Source: Flammeovirgaceae bacterium 311 (GTDB lineage Bacteria; Bacteroidota; Bacteroidia; Cytophagales; Cyclobacteriaceae). From it: a DNA stretch of 64,000 nucleotides. The position numbers and the translations under genes are program-made. Positions 42,476 to 50,160 of this stretch are shown here, one piece after another. Every line of letters starts with the position of its first letter. Within the stretch, counting starts at the first letter, position 1. The stretch lies in the NCBI GenBank assembly GCA_000597885.1, contig CP004371.1, positions 4,865,001 to 4,929,000 of the forward strand. The letters are read 5' to 3'. The notes under the pieces are model-generated. The model saw only the letters and a program-made list of their open reading frames with translations, made no database searches and was not told the DNA's origin.

Positions 42476-44950
42476 ATGGCAGCAACTAGGGTTGATAAAG
42501 TACAAGTTGAAGTTGAAATAGGCGGAGAAAAGGTCAAAAACACGATTGGCGACCTTGAGAAAGCCTATAAACAGCTGAACCGTGAGCGCAAGCACATGAC
42601 CGTTGGTACCGAAGAGTATATTCGAAAAACGGAAGCGCTTAAGGATGTAAAGTCAAGACTTAAGGAAGTTGGCAATGAGGTGAATGGCATCGACGATGCC
42701 AATAAAGGGGCACTTCAAAGCTTCCTGCAGTTAACCGGCATGGATGGGAAAGTGGCAGCACTTTCCTCCACTATCAAAGGTACTGGAGGCAATGTATTAA
42801 GCATGGCCAAAAGCTTTACCACATTGAGGGGAGCCATCATCGGCACTGGTTTTGGTGCGCTCATTATTCTGCTGGGCTCCCTGATCAGCTATTTTACTAC
42901 CACCCAGGAAGGCATCGATAGAGTTACTGCCGTGACCCGGCCGCTTACTGCTATTTTTGAACGCCTCAAAGGCGTAGTGCAGGAGTTGGGAGGCAAGACA
43001 TTCAAAGGCCTGGCCACTGCAGTCAAAGAGCCGCAGAAAGCGCTCGATGGGCTCGTCAGTTTTATCAAGGACCAGGTGATGGCGCGATTTGAGGCTATTG
43101 GCCTTGCCGGCAGAGCCATCATGAAGATCATCAAAGGTGATTGGGAGGATGGCCTTAAAGACCTGGGCAATGCCGGGATCCAGTATACGACGGGTATGCG
43201 CGATGGCATCGATAAGATCAGCAATGCCGCAAAAGAAACCAGCAAATGGGTTAAGGAGGGTGTAGATGCCGGCGCTAAGCTGGATAAGCTGCAGAAAGAA
43301 ATTGAGCGCGACGAGATCAATGCCAAAAAGCGCAGGCAGGAGCTTATGCTACTTGCCAAACAGCAGAATTTTATAGTTGAAGACGAGACGAAAAGCTTTA
43401 ATGAGCGCCGTGAGGCTGCACAAAAAGCACTAGCTGCCCAGGAACAAATGGACCTGATCAACCTCAATCTGATGGATAAGAAGATTGAGAAGATCAAGCT
43501 GGAGCAGAGCCTGAACGACACCAGCCGCGAAAATGAAATGGAGCTGGCAGAGCTGGAGGCAGAGCGTGCGGAGAAGGCTGCAGCTATCGTCGAAATGCGT
43601 ACCACTACGCGCAACAAGCTTAACCAGCTTAATAAGGCTGAATCTGCCGAAACCAAAAAGCACATCGATGAGGAGGCCAAGCTCCGGGAGGATATGCGCA
43701 AGCGGGAGCTGGAGGCAGAGCAGGCCCTGCAGGAGCTCCGGATTGCCCTGATGGCCGATGGCCTGCCAAAGCTGGAGGCACAGCTCAACCTGGAATACGA
43801 TCGCAAGCTTGCTGCACTCCAGGGCAATGAAGCACAGATCACAGAGCAGAGGCTGCTCCTGGAGCAGGAACGCCAGCTCAGGCTGGAAGCCGTGCAGGAT
43901 GAGTGGGCGGAAAAGGAAAAAGTTAAGCAGCAGGAGCGCTGGGCCAAGCGCATGGAGGAAAACAAGCTGGCAGAAGAAATGGAGCTGCTGGAGCTTGAAG
44001 AAAAGTATGCGCGTGCGATCGAAAGTGAGCAGGCTTATGAGGATGCCAAATTTGAGGTGCAACGTGAGGCTTTGCTGCAGCGCCTGGAGATGCAGGCAGA
44101 ACTGCATGGTACCGAAAGCATCGAATACCAGCGTGTGCTTACAGAGCTGGCCAGGATGGATAAGGCTCATCTGGATCAGAAGCTCGACCAGGAGAAAAAG
44201 CACCAGGAGCACCTGGGAAAACTTAGGGAAGCTGGCCACAAAGGGGCAGTAGATATGCTGCAGCTGGGCATTGAGCTGCTTAGCCAGGACGAAGATTCCC
44301 GTAAAAAACATGCTAAGAAAATTAAGGCTCTGGCCATTGCTCAGATAGGCATCAACCTGCTCGATGAGGTGCAGGGTATCTGGAAGAATGCGAACCAGCT
44401 GCCGCCCTACATTGGTATTCCGCTGGGTATTATACAAACAGGCCTGGCTGTTGCCCGTGGAGGTGCTGCGATCGGCAAGGTTAATTCTACGAAATACGCG
44501 AAGGGTGGTATATTGGGAGGATCCAGGCACTCCCAGGGCGGCAATCCTGTGATCGACAGCAGAACAGGCGAAGTGATCGCAGAGCTGGAGGCCGGAGAGC
44601 CTCACATGATTTTAAGCCGAAACACCTACGCCAACAACCGTGGCATTGTAGATATGCTGCTTTACAACAGCCAGTACCGCCAGGGTGCTCCAATCTTCGA
44701 ATCCGGAGGTGTGCTCAATCCATACAAGGCAGCTGCCAGTGCTGCCGCCAGTGGAGGCTCCCAGATGAACCCTGCAGCAGGGGCGCCTGCTCCGGATCCG
44801 TACATGCCTATGATCCTGGCAGAGCTGCAGCGACTCAATGCGATTACCAGCGCCTGGCCTACTGTGGTAAAGGCTGCTGTCTATCTCAACGAGCTGGAGG
44901 CTGCCCAGGATGAGAAAGCCCAAGTGATCTCTGATGCCCAGGTGAAATAA
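42476..44950 (+). CDS. Tail tape measure protein
   Basis: The 824-residue protein has the tape-measure make-up: an N-terminal domain, a hydrophobic segment (GAIIGTGFGALIILLGSLISY, about 123-143), and long Glu/Lys/Leu coiled coils (about 260-600). A C-terminal Gly-rich region (KYAKGGILGGSRHSQGGNP) is followed by a helical end. At about 1.5 angstrom per residue it would set a tail near 120 nm. ATG 42476 is used; a TTG three codons upstream is not compatible with the promoter. Confidence 0.88.
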   Translation: MAATRVDKVQVEVEIGGEKVKNTIGDLEKAYKQLNRERKHMTVGTEEYIRKTEALKDVKSRLKEVGNEVNGIDDANKGALQSFLQLTGMDGKVAALSSTIKGTGGNVLSMAKSFTTLRGAIIGTGFGALIILLGSLISYFTTTQEGIDRVTAVTRPLTAIFERLKGVVQELGGKTFKGLATAVKEPQKALDGLVSFIKDQVMARFEAIGLAGRAIMKIIKGDWEDGLKDLGNAGIQYTTGMRDGIDKISNAAKETSKWVKEGVDAGAKLDKLQKEIERDEINAKKRRQELMLLAKQQNFIVEDETKSFNERREAAQKALAAQEQMDLINLNLMDKKIEKIKLEQSLNDTSRENEMELAELEAERAEKAAAIVEMRTTTRNKLNQLNKAESAETKKHIDEEAKLREDMRKRELEAEQALQELRIALMADGLPKLEAQLNLEYDRKLAALQGNEAQITEQRLLLEQERQLRLEAVQDEWAEKEKVKQQERWAKRMEENKLAEEMELLELEEKYARAIESEQAYEDAKFEVQREALLQRLEMQAELHGTESIEYQRVLTELARMDKAHLDQKLDQEKKHQEHLGKLREAGHKGAVDMLQLGIELLSQDEDSRKKHAKKIKALAIAQIGINLLDEVQGIWKNANQLPPYIGIPLGIIQTGLAVARGGAAIGKVNSTKYAKGGILGGSRHSQGGNPVIDSRTGEVIAELEAGEPHMILSRNTYANNRGIVDMLLYNSQYRQGAPIFESGGVLNPYKAAASAAASGGSQMNPAAGAPAPDPYMPMILAELQRLNAITSAWPTVVKAAVYLNELEAAQDEKAQVISDAQVK

Positions 44951-44952
44951 AA

Positions 44953-44976
44953 AAAGCCCGGGCTTATCCGGGCTTT
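44953..44976. terminator. Bidirectional terminator between tape measure and higA
   Basis: AAAGCCCGG pairs with CCGGGCTTT around GCTTAT. It has an A run on one side and T residues on the other, so it can serve the convergent tape-measure and higBA transcripts. Confidence 0.85.
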
Positions 44977-44978
44977 AG

Positions 44979-45380
44979 TTATGCTATTTCTTTACGTTTT
45001 TCTATGTCTTTACCCCTGGTCACTAAAACATCCAAAGGTATGTTAAGCCCCTTCCAAAGATTGTATACCTGATCAAGGGTAAAATATCTCTTGCGGTTCA
45101 GAATCTCTGACACTCGGGATTTAGGGCCAATATACTCTACAAGATCCTTTGGCTTAAGCCCCCTTTGTTCCATTACAAATTTTAAATATTCAATAGGGTC
45201 GGGGTCGGGTACAGGATAATGCACTTCTTCATATTTCTGTACTAGCGTGGTAAGCGCATCTAGAACATAGTATTCATCTGTGCCTTGTTGTGGATTTTTC
45301 TCTAATAATGAGTCGATTTTTTCCAGCGTTTTTTGGTAATCTTCTTCAGATATTATGGGTGTGATTACAATTTCCATCAT
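44979..45380 (-). CDS. higA: HigA-like antitoxin (XRE domain)
   Basis: The 133-residue protein has an N-terminal acidic half that probably neutralises the toxin. A C-terminal XRE helix-turn-helix follows (EYLKFVMEQRGLKPKDLVEYIG, SRVSEILNRKRYFTLDQVYNL). It is downstream of higB in the same operon, the toxin-first order typical of higBA. It should repress the operon by binding the upstream palindromes. Confidence 0.85.
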   Translation of the reverse strand: MMEIVITPIISEEDYQKTLEKIDSLLEKNPQQGTDEYYVLDALTTLVQKYEEVHYPVPDPDPIEYLKFVMEQRGLKPKDLVEYIGPKSRVSEILNRKRYFTLDQVYNLWKGLNIPLDVLVTRGKDIEKRKEIA

Positions 45381-45459
45381 AAAAAGGGGATTGAAGGGTA
45401 CGGGAATTCAAAAGATACGGGATGTAAAAAACTCCATGGACTTGTAATTACTTGGAAGT

Positions 45460-45750
45460 TTATATCGTTTCAGGATCTATCTTATCATATTCGGCATGTG
45501 TACCAAACCATCTTAGATACACCGTTTGATTTGCAACCAATACTATAGCTATCAGCCGGTAATCATTTCCTTTTATTTTAAAGATCACCCGGTTGTTACC
45601 TAGAACTTTAACCTGATAGTAATCCCGGAGCTGATTTAAATTGTCAATATGCAGCTTTTTAATGTCCGCTCTCCAGGCAAGTAATTGTTGTTCAGCATTC
45701 ACATGTTGCCTACACCATTCCAGCAGCAGGCTATTCTTAATTATATTCAT
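45460..45750 (-). CDS. higB: HigB-like mRNA interferase toxin
   Basis: The 96-residue RelE/HigB-type toxin (NLNQLRDYYQVKVLGNNRVIFKIKGNDYRLI, YLRWFGTHAEYDKI) should cleave mRNA on the ribosome. The Arg/Tyr/His residues of the C-terminal strand are as in HigB. The ATG at 45750 is used. The pair lies between structural and early genes and may stabilise the prophage or act against other phages. Confidence 0.85.
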   Translation of the reverse strand: MNIIKNSLLLEWCRQHVNAEQQLLAWRADIKKLHIDNLNQLRDYYQVKVLGNNRVIFKIKGNDYRLIAIVLVANQTVYLRWFGTHAEYDKIDPETI

Positions 45751-45785
45751 TGGCAAAGAGGATGAGAGTTAAATCATGTTGCCAA

Positions 45786-45836
45786 GTTACATTATATGTA
45801 ACACATCAAAAAGAAAAAAGTTACAAAATATGTAAC
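45786..45836. promoter_or_regulatory. Paired GTTACA operators upstream of higBA
   Basis: Two inverted repeats are centred 34 bp apart: GTTACATTATATGTAAC (45786-45802) and GTTACAAAATATGTAAC (45820-45836). They lie 36-86 bp upstream of higB, overlap the likely promoter, and match expected HigA autoregulatory sites. Binding is inferred. Confidence 0.7.
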
Positions 45837-45920
45837 TTATATTGGGGTAAGAGCAAGTTTATCATAAATGATCCACAACTTATATAGCTTGCTTTTCAAA
45901 ATCTTGCTCTTATCAAAACT

Positions 45921-45945
45921 AAAAAAGCAGGGCTAATGCCTTGCT
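45921..45945 (-). terminator. Terminator of leftward early operon
   Basis: On the minus strand AGCAAGGC pairs with GCCCTGCT (one mismatch) around ATTA and is followed by TTTTTT. It lies about 100 bp past the last early gene (46045). Confidence 0.7.
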
Positions 45946-46044
45946 TTACTTTTACTTAGGGTGAAAAAAATAAGCTATATGCTTTGCCCACATTCCAGAT
46001 AATCTAACACAAATCAGAAAATAAGAGCGTATGATCAGGAACGT

Positions 46045-46284
46045 TCATTGCTGACCTCCTTCCAGATCCTGGGGTCCCTTGCCTGTGAGCTCACAATAAG
46101 CCACCGGGAAAGCACCGTATTTGCGGCCGCGCACCATTTTGAAGTCATGATTTACGCCTTCGACGATATCTCTAAGCTCATTTTTTTGGCCTTTTACTCT
46201 AAACTCCCAGCCGATTGATTCTTCAAAAAGATCCAGCAGCTGCTTCTCTATGGCTTCTTTGTAGTTGTTAGGATTATGTTGCAT
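46045..46284 (-). CDS. Small early phage protein
   Basis: This 79-residue protein reads YKEAIEKQLLDLFEESIGWE, then a basic strand region (GQKNELRDIVEGVNHDF, RGRKYGAFPVAYCELTGKG). It is the last gene of the leftward early operon. No family is recognised. Confidence 0.55.
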   Translation of the reverse strand: MQHNPNNYKEAIEKQLLDLFEESIGWEFRVKGQKNELRDIVEGVNHDFKMVRGRKYGAFPVAYCELTGKGPQDLEGGQQ

Positions 46285-46314
46285 TTGTCGGGTTTTACTT
46301 TACATTTTTGTCAA

Positions 46315-46692
46315 CTAAAATGTGCTTTTGTAATTGATCAGATAACCAATATCACAGGCATGTTTGTCCACCTGGTCAATCAGTACCTGGGCTTCGGATC
46401 CGGGCGGTAATGGCGTGTGTGCCATCACTGTCCAGAGACTAAGTAGCTCCGGTATGCTTAGGCTAAAGCTCATTTCAAGTTTGCCCTGGCAGGTACATTT
46501 CATGATCTTCATGTACATAAGCTGCTGTACCTCCTGGATGTGAGCAAGGATCAGGAAGCGGGGCAAAGGGATATAGACTTCTTCAATCTTCCGGGCATAC
46601 TGGCTGCCCTCAATCAGGAGGCACAGATCCATGAAAGATTTAGTGCTTGAGCTGATTTTGACCTGCTGACGTAACTTGGAGGGTAGCATCAT
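46315..46692 (-). CDS. Early phage hypothetical protein
   Basis: The 125-residue protein overlaps the upstream gene by 4 bp. It contains SSSTKSFMDLCLLIEGSQYARK and helical ILAHIQEVQQLMYMKIMKC. No family or motif is recognised. Confidence 0.55.
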   Translation of the reverse strand: MMLPSKLRQQVKISSSTKSFMDLCLLIEGSQYARKIEEVYIPLPRFLILAHIQEVQQLMYMKIMKCTCQGKLEMSFSLSIPELLSLWTVMAHTPLPPGSEAQVLIDQVDKHACDIGYLINYKSTF

Positions 46693-46958
46693 ACTTCTTT
46701 TCCTTTCTCATTATAGCGCCGTAATTCTTCGCCGGTATTATCCGGCGTGTTGCGGTAGATGATCACGCGCTTGTATTTGCCTAGGTACTGATCCACCACG
46801 CGCTTTTTAAGGCCTGCCAGTCCTGGCTGATGGTTCAGATCATTGATGGCCTTAGGCCGATCTAAGCTGTAAAAGGTGCTCACAGATCTACCGTCCATCT
46901 CTTCGATCCAGTAGACCAGGGCTTTGGTGAGTGCTTTGTTTTTGAAACTGCTTTTCAT
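46689..46958 (-). CDS. Small early basic protein
   Basis: The 89-residue basic protein (KNKALTKALVYWIEEMDG, LAGLKKRVVDQYLGKYKRVII) overlaps the next gene by 4 bp. A three-codon ATG CAG AAG TAA frame lies immediately upstream and could be a leader. No family is recognised. Confidence 0.55.
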   Translation of the reverse strand: MKSSFKNKALTKALVYWIEEMDGRSVSTFYSLDRPKAINDLNHQPGLAGLKKRVVDQYLGKYKRVIIYRNTPDNTGEELRRYNEKGKEV

Positions 46959-47018
46959 ACATTTACTTCTGCATTTTGTGTAATAGCTTCCCAGTTGGTG
47001 AGACGCCTGGGAGCTAAG

Positions 47019-47047
47019 AGCCGGAGGCGAAAGCCCCCGGCTTTTTT
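47019..47047 (+). terminator. Hairpin with plus-strand T run inside leftward operon
   Basis: AGCCGGAGGC pairs with GCCCCCGGCT (one mismatch) around GAAA and is followed by six T residues on the plus strand. It opposes the direction of transcription here. It may block antisense read-through or act as a stable mRNA hairpin on the minus strand. Confidence 0.5.
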
Positions 47048-47049
47048 AT

Positions 47050-47565
47050 TTAGCTAAAAGGTTCTTTTCCCCAATCCTTATAAATGATAGAGTTGGTGCA
47101 ATGGCCACAACAACAGGAATAGACTTCTTTTTCAGCTAATAGGATGGTTGAAGGGGAATGATAAAAGACCTGGTTGCATCTATCGCACCTGAACTGGCCA
47201 TAATCAGCTCGTAAACTGGTTTGCATGAAGTGTACCTGGTATCGGTGCTTATTCAGAAACTCCTGGCGCTTTTCTTCTTTCCTTTCCAGCCTGCACTTGT
47301 ATTCAGTACTGGCCATTTCCCTTTTTACCCACCGTCTTATATTCGGATCACTATCATACCTATCTCTGATCCGCCAGCAGAGACTGACGCATCGCCTATG
47401 AGCCTCGGAGTAAAGCCATTTTTTATCATAGAGGTCTGACTTTTCTGCATATGTTTCTGCTTCCTCTGCCAGTTCGGAGAAGCGCCTTTCCTTATGCTGG
47501 AAGTTTTCTAAAAGCTTGATTGTATTATATCGCTTATCACGATATTCAATAGCTAAGCTGCTCAT
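47050..47565 (-). CDS. Early phage protein with C-terminal zinc ribbon
   Basis: The 171-residue protein is helical and charged in its first 110 residues. It ends with a likely zinc ribbon (FRCDRCNQVFYH and YSCCCGHCTN). It overlaps the upstream gene by 4 bp. A nucleic-acid-binding role is plausible from the ribbon; no family is recognised. Confidence 0.6.
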   Translation of the reverse strand: MSSLAIEYRDKRYNTIKLLENFQHKERRFSELAEEAETYAEKSDLYDKKWLYSEAHRRCVSLCWRIRDRYDSDPNIRRWVKREMASTEYKCRLERKEEKRQEFLNKHRYQVHFMQTSLRADYGQFRCDRCNQVFYHSPSTILLAEKEVYSCCCGHCTNSIIYKDWGKEPFS

Positions 47566-47756
47566 GGCTGCACCTCCCTCTTTTTGCGCTTAATTGCAGA
47601 TTCCAAAAGCTTTACTACTGTTTTGCGGGGCGTATCCTTGCTGTTCTCATCTTTCATCGCTGCTTCCAGTTTGTCGATAGACCAGCCTGATCCTTTAAGG
47701 GTTGTGCGAATATCATCTACACTACCCATCTGATTTGGTAACCAATCGTTTTTCAT
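47562..47756 (-). CDS. Small early phage protein
   Basis: A 64-residue protein (WLPNQMGSVDDIRTTLKGSG, KLLESAIKRKKREVQP) with ATGA overlaps on both sides. The helical, basic C-terminus suggests nucleic-acid or protein binding. No family is recognised. Confidence 0.55.
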   Translation of the reverse strand: MKNDWLPNQMGSVDDIRTTLKGSGWSIDKLEAAMKDENSKDTPRKTVVKLLESAIKRKKREVQP

Positions 47757-47971
47757 GCTGCTACCTCCATTCCCATTACTGCCAGTAGGTTTTTGATTTC
47801 CCTGGTTAGCCGATAGATCTCATTTACTTTTTCGGTTCGTTTTTTTGTAGACATGAGTGGATCGCTGCTGATCTCTTTGCGAAGCCTGGCTATGCTTGCG
47901 TTGTGCGACTCCAGGAGAGATAACTGAAGATCGGATTCCAAAAGGGGCATTTTGTTAATAGCTGTTTGCAT
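47753..47971 (-). CDS. Small early helical protein
   Basis: The 72-residue product starts MQTAINKMPLLESDLQL at 47971, in an ACAAAATGC context shared with other early genes. A longer frame from 48013 overlaps the preceding gene. The rest is helical and charged (ASIARLRKEISSDP, VNEIYRLTREIKNLLAVMG). No family is recognised. Confidence 0.55.
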   Translation of the reverse strand: MQTAINKMPLLESDLQLSLLESHNASIARLRKEISSDPLMSTKKRTEKVNEIYRLTREIKNLLAVMGMEVAA

Positions 47972-47984
47972 TTTGTAATAGGGT

Positions 47985-48158
47985 TTAGAACATATTGATC
48001 TGCTTACTTTCAAATTCCTGGATCATCTTATCCAGCTTGGCTTCTGCAGCTTTTGAGGCTTTCAGGGCTGATTTATCTCCATTGAAAAACTGCTTCTGGA
48101 GTTTGCGCATATTCTTGGCATGCGCTACAAATACATCTAGTTTGAGGGACTCTGGCAT
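47985..48158 (-). CDS. Small early helical protein (57 residues)
   Basis: The frame starts in AACAAAATGCCAGAG at 48158 and encodes MPESLKLDVFVAHAKNMRKL, a Lys/Ala-rich middle, and a C-terminal KLDKMIQEFESKQINMF. It fills the gap between the replication-type gene and the next early gene with 13-18 bp spacing. The coding character is good, though there is no family match. Confidence 0.55.
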   Translation of the reverse strand: MPESLKLDVFVAHAKNMRKLQKQFFNGDKSALKASKAAEAKLDKMIQEFESKQINMF

Positions 48159-48176
48159 TTTGTTGATGGGTTTTGA

Positions 48177-49598
48177 TTAATCAATGTTCTTAGGTGCTTT
48201 GGAATAGCCGGCGTAGAAGCCAGGATTTTGAGCAACGAAGCCTTTGAACTGCTCCAGCATCTCCGAATTGCCATAGGAGGAAATGTATTGGCAGTGATCA
48301 GCGTAGAGCTGGTGGAGGGTCGGCTTGTATTTGTTGCCTTTGTATCCCTTGGTGAGGGTTCCCTTCCGGAATTTGTCAGCCTCGGCATAGACCCTGGCCA
48401 TGATCCGGGAGCGTTCTTTGTTCTGGTACCAGACCACGGTCCGGTGGAAACTGCCCTGCATGTCCTGGTCTCCGAAATACTTATCCGGATCCAGGATGGA
48501 AAAGCCCGGGTGGCTCATGAGGTAGTTGTGCGCCATATCGATGCGCTGCTTGCATTGCTTCAGGTACTGGCGGTAATCGTTGTGGGTGCCAGAGCGGGGG
48601 AAGCCGCCAAAAACGTTGTTCCAGATGAAATTCTTGATCACCTTCTCATCCAGGGGAATAAATTTTTTGTAGGGGTAAAGCCGCTGTTTGGAGTAAAGCC
48701 AGAAATCTTCCACCATGCTGATGCCAAACTGTCGCCAGTGCTGCCGCTCGGCCAGCTCCTCGGCCGTCGCCGCCGCGCCGCCGCCGCCCGCGCAATTTTT
48801 TTTCATTTTTTGTGGCACTCCAGGGGAGGGTTGGGGTTGCATCTGACCCAAATTCCCTTCACCTTTCCTCGTGGTCCTGCAAGGTACGGAGGTACGGTCC
48901 TGTGCCGATGCCTGGCCAGCTGCCGGCTGCTCTGGTTCTGCTGATGTTTCCTGGCCAGGCTCAGGCACTCCGTCGAAGACACCTTTATTCACAGGCCCAA
49001 TTTTCTTTTCTGGGTCTTGAAGTTCAGGACCTAAGGGGCGTAAATTTTTCGTTTCGGTACTTTCCGAAGACGGGAAAGGGGCTAAAATTGCATTATTCGA
49101 AGGCATATTTTCGGGGCTTTCGGCTGCAGCTTCTTCTCTCCACAGCTTTTGCACGAAGTCTTTTAGGAATAGGGTAGGGTTTAGCCAGATCCGGAGGCCA
49201 AATGCTCCATGGTTCTCTTCTGCTGTGATGATACCGGCCTGCACCAGGGCGCGGCGGTGGTTCTGGATGGTTTTGTCGGTAACGCCCAGGCAGGTGGCCA
49301 GGGAGGGTGTGTAAGTGCGGAAGGGAGGGAGATCAGTGACCTTTATGCGGTCAAGCCTGTTAAGCTCGGATAGTTGCTTGATGTACAGCCGGAGAATAAA
49401 CTCAATCGTTCTGCCGAGGCCATTCCTGATAATTTTAGCATCTGCAGGTAAAACCTCTCCATCTGCCTTCGCTTCTCGTATACGCTCATTGTGGTTGGCG
49501 ATATACTCCATTAGGTTTTTGTATCCGGTGGTCCAGGGGGTGTAAATGGTTGCCCCGCCATCGTCCTGAATACTTGTTTCTAGTACCGCATTTTGCAT
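48177..49598 (-). CDS. Phage replication initiator-like protein
   Basis: The 473-residue protein has a winged helix-turn-helix (about 95-160: LATCLGVTDKTIQNHRRALVQAGIIT in outline). A Pro/Glu/Gln-rich linker (about 175-290) with a short CAGGGGAAA stretch follows, then a helical C-terminal domain (about 295-473). This layout resembles replisome organiser proteins such as lambda O or phage DnaD-type factors, but no direct match is claimed. It is the largest gene of the early operon. Confidence 0.6.
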   Translation of the reverse strand: MQNAVLETSIQDDGGATIYTPWTTGYKNLMEYIANHNERIREAKADGEVLPADAKIIRNGLGRTIEFILRLYIKQLSELNRLDRIKVTDLPPFRTYTPSLATCLGVTDKTIQNHRRALVQAGIITAEENHGAFGLRIWLNPTLFLKDFVQKLWREEAAAESPENMPSNNAILAPFPSSESTETKNLRPLGPELQDPEKKIGPVNKGVFDGVPEPGQETSAEPEQPAAGQASAQDRTSVPCRTTRKGEGNLGQMQPQPSPGVPQKMKKNCAGGGGAAATAEELAERQHWRQFGISMVEDFWLYSKQRLYPYKKFIPLDEKVIKNFIWNNVFGGFPRSGTHNDYRQYLKQCKQRIDMAHNYLMSHPGFSILDPDKYFGDQDMQGSFHRTVVWYQNKERSRIMARVYAEADKFRKGTLTKGYKGNKYKPTLHQLYADHCQYISSYGNSEMLEQFKGFVAQNPGFYAGYSKAPKNID

Positions 49599-49604
49599 AG
49601 ATTC

Positions 49605-49853
49605 CTATAATTCCTGATCGTTCAGTAACTCAGATACCGTCTCCTTACAGATTGTGAGCAAGCGACGGTATCTGTTTATTTTGCGCTGCTGCTCCTTCAT
49701 TTCCTCCAGGTGCTGCTCGATAAGGGCAATGGCCTCCAGCTCCTGCTCCGCCTGGCTGTAGCCAACCGCTATTTCAGATTCGCACTGCATGCGTCTGGCA
49801 GCAAGCCAGGCATGCATACGCTGCTCTGCAAATACTTTGTTGGCAATACTCAT
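49605..49853 (-). CDS. Small early coiled-coil protein
   Basis: This 82-residue protein is Gln/Glu/Arg-rich and fully helical (SQAEQELEAIALIEQHLEEM, QQRKINRYRRLLTICKE). It lies 6 bp before the replication-type gene. No family is recognised. Confidence 0.55.
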   Translation of the reverse strand: MSIANKVFAEQRMHAWLAARRMQCESEIAVGYSQAEQELEAIALIEQHLEEMKEQQRKINRYRRLLTICKETVSELLNDQEL

Positions 49854-49968
49854 AAGGCCTTTTCGCTATCTCTACATGATATCCCTTCTCCTGCATCTTG
49901 CTGGCCAGCTCCTTCAGCTGCCAGCTCTGGAGGCTGTGAAGAGTGTACAAAAGAGTCTGTTGTTCCAT
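49774..49968 (-). CDS. Possible small early protein overlapping its neighbour
   Basis: A 64-residue frame starts MEQQTLLYTLHSLQSWQLKE with plausible helical coding character for its first 40 residues. It then overlaps the next gene by 80 bp in another frame, with a Cys/Ala-rich tail. It may be real with a long overlap. Confidence 0.35.
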   Translation of the reverse strand: MEQQTLLYTLHSLQSWQLKELASKMQEKGYHVEIAKRPYEYCQQSICRAAYACLACCQTHAVRI

Positions 49969-49988
49969 GGCCTTTGCATTTTGATTTG

Positions 49989-50062
49989 TAGCGGGGGTGG
50001 GACTCGAACCACACGACCTCCAGATTATGAGCCTGGCGAGCTACCTACTGCTCTACCCCGCG
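49989..50062 (-). tRNA. Initiator-like tRNA-Met (CAU), slightly degenerate
   Basis: On the minus strand the gene begins CGCGGGG. It has a D arm (GAGC / GCTC) and an anticodon stem CCAGG/TCTGG with loop CTCATAA (anticodon CAT). It ends CCCCGCT plus discriminator A. Position 1 (C) and 72 (U) do not pair and A11-U24 is present, both initiator traits. The anticodon stem lacks the usual three G-C pairs, and the T stem (GTGTGG / CCCAC) carries one extra base. CCA is not encoded. Confidence 0.7.
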
Positions 50063-50160
50063 ATGTCGCCCGCTACTTTCCCGGGCTGGTCAGGTTTTCA
50101 CCGTTCCTGTGCTCTTTGTAGTGGTATCGCTCCACCTGGTTACCCTCCAGGGCAAAGAGT

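Noticed and set aside
42889-44605. Long minus-strand frames opposite the tape measure
   Set aside because: These are Ser/Leu/Cys-rich shadows caused by the biased codons of the coiled-coil gene.
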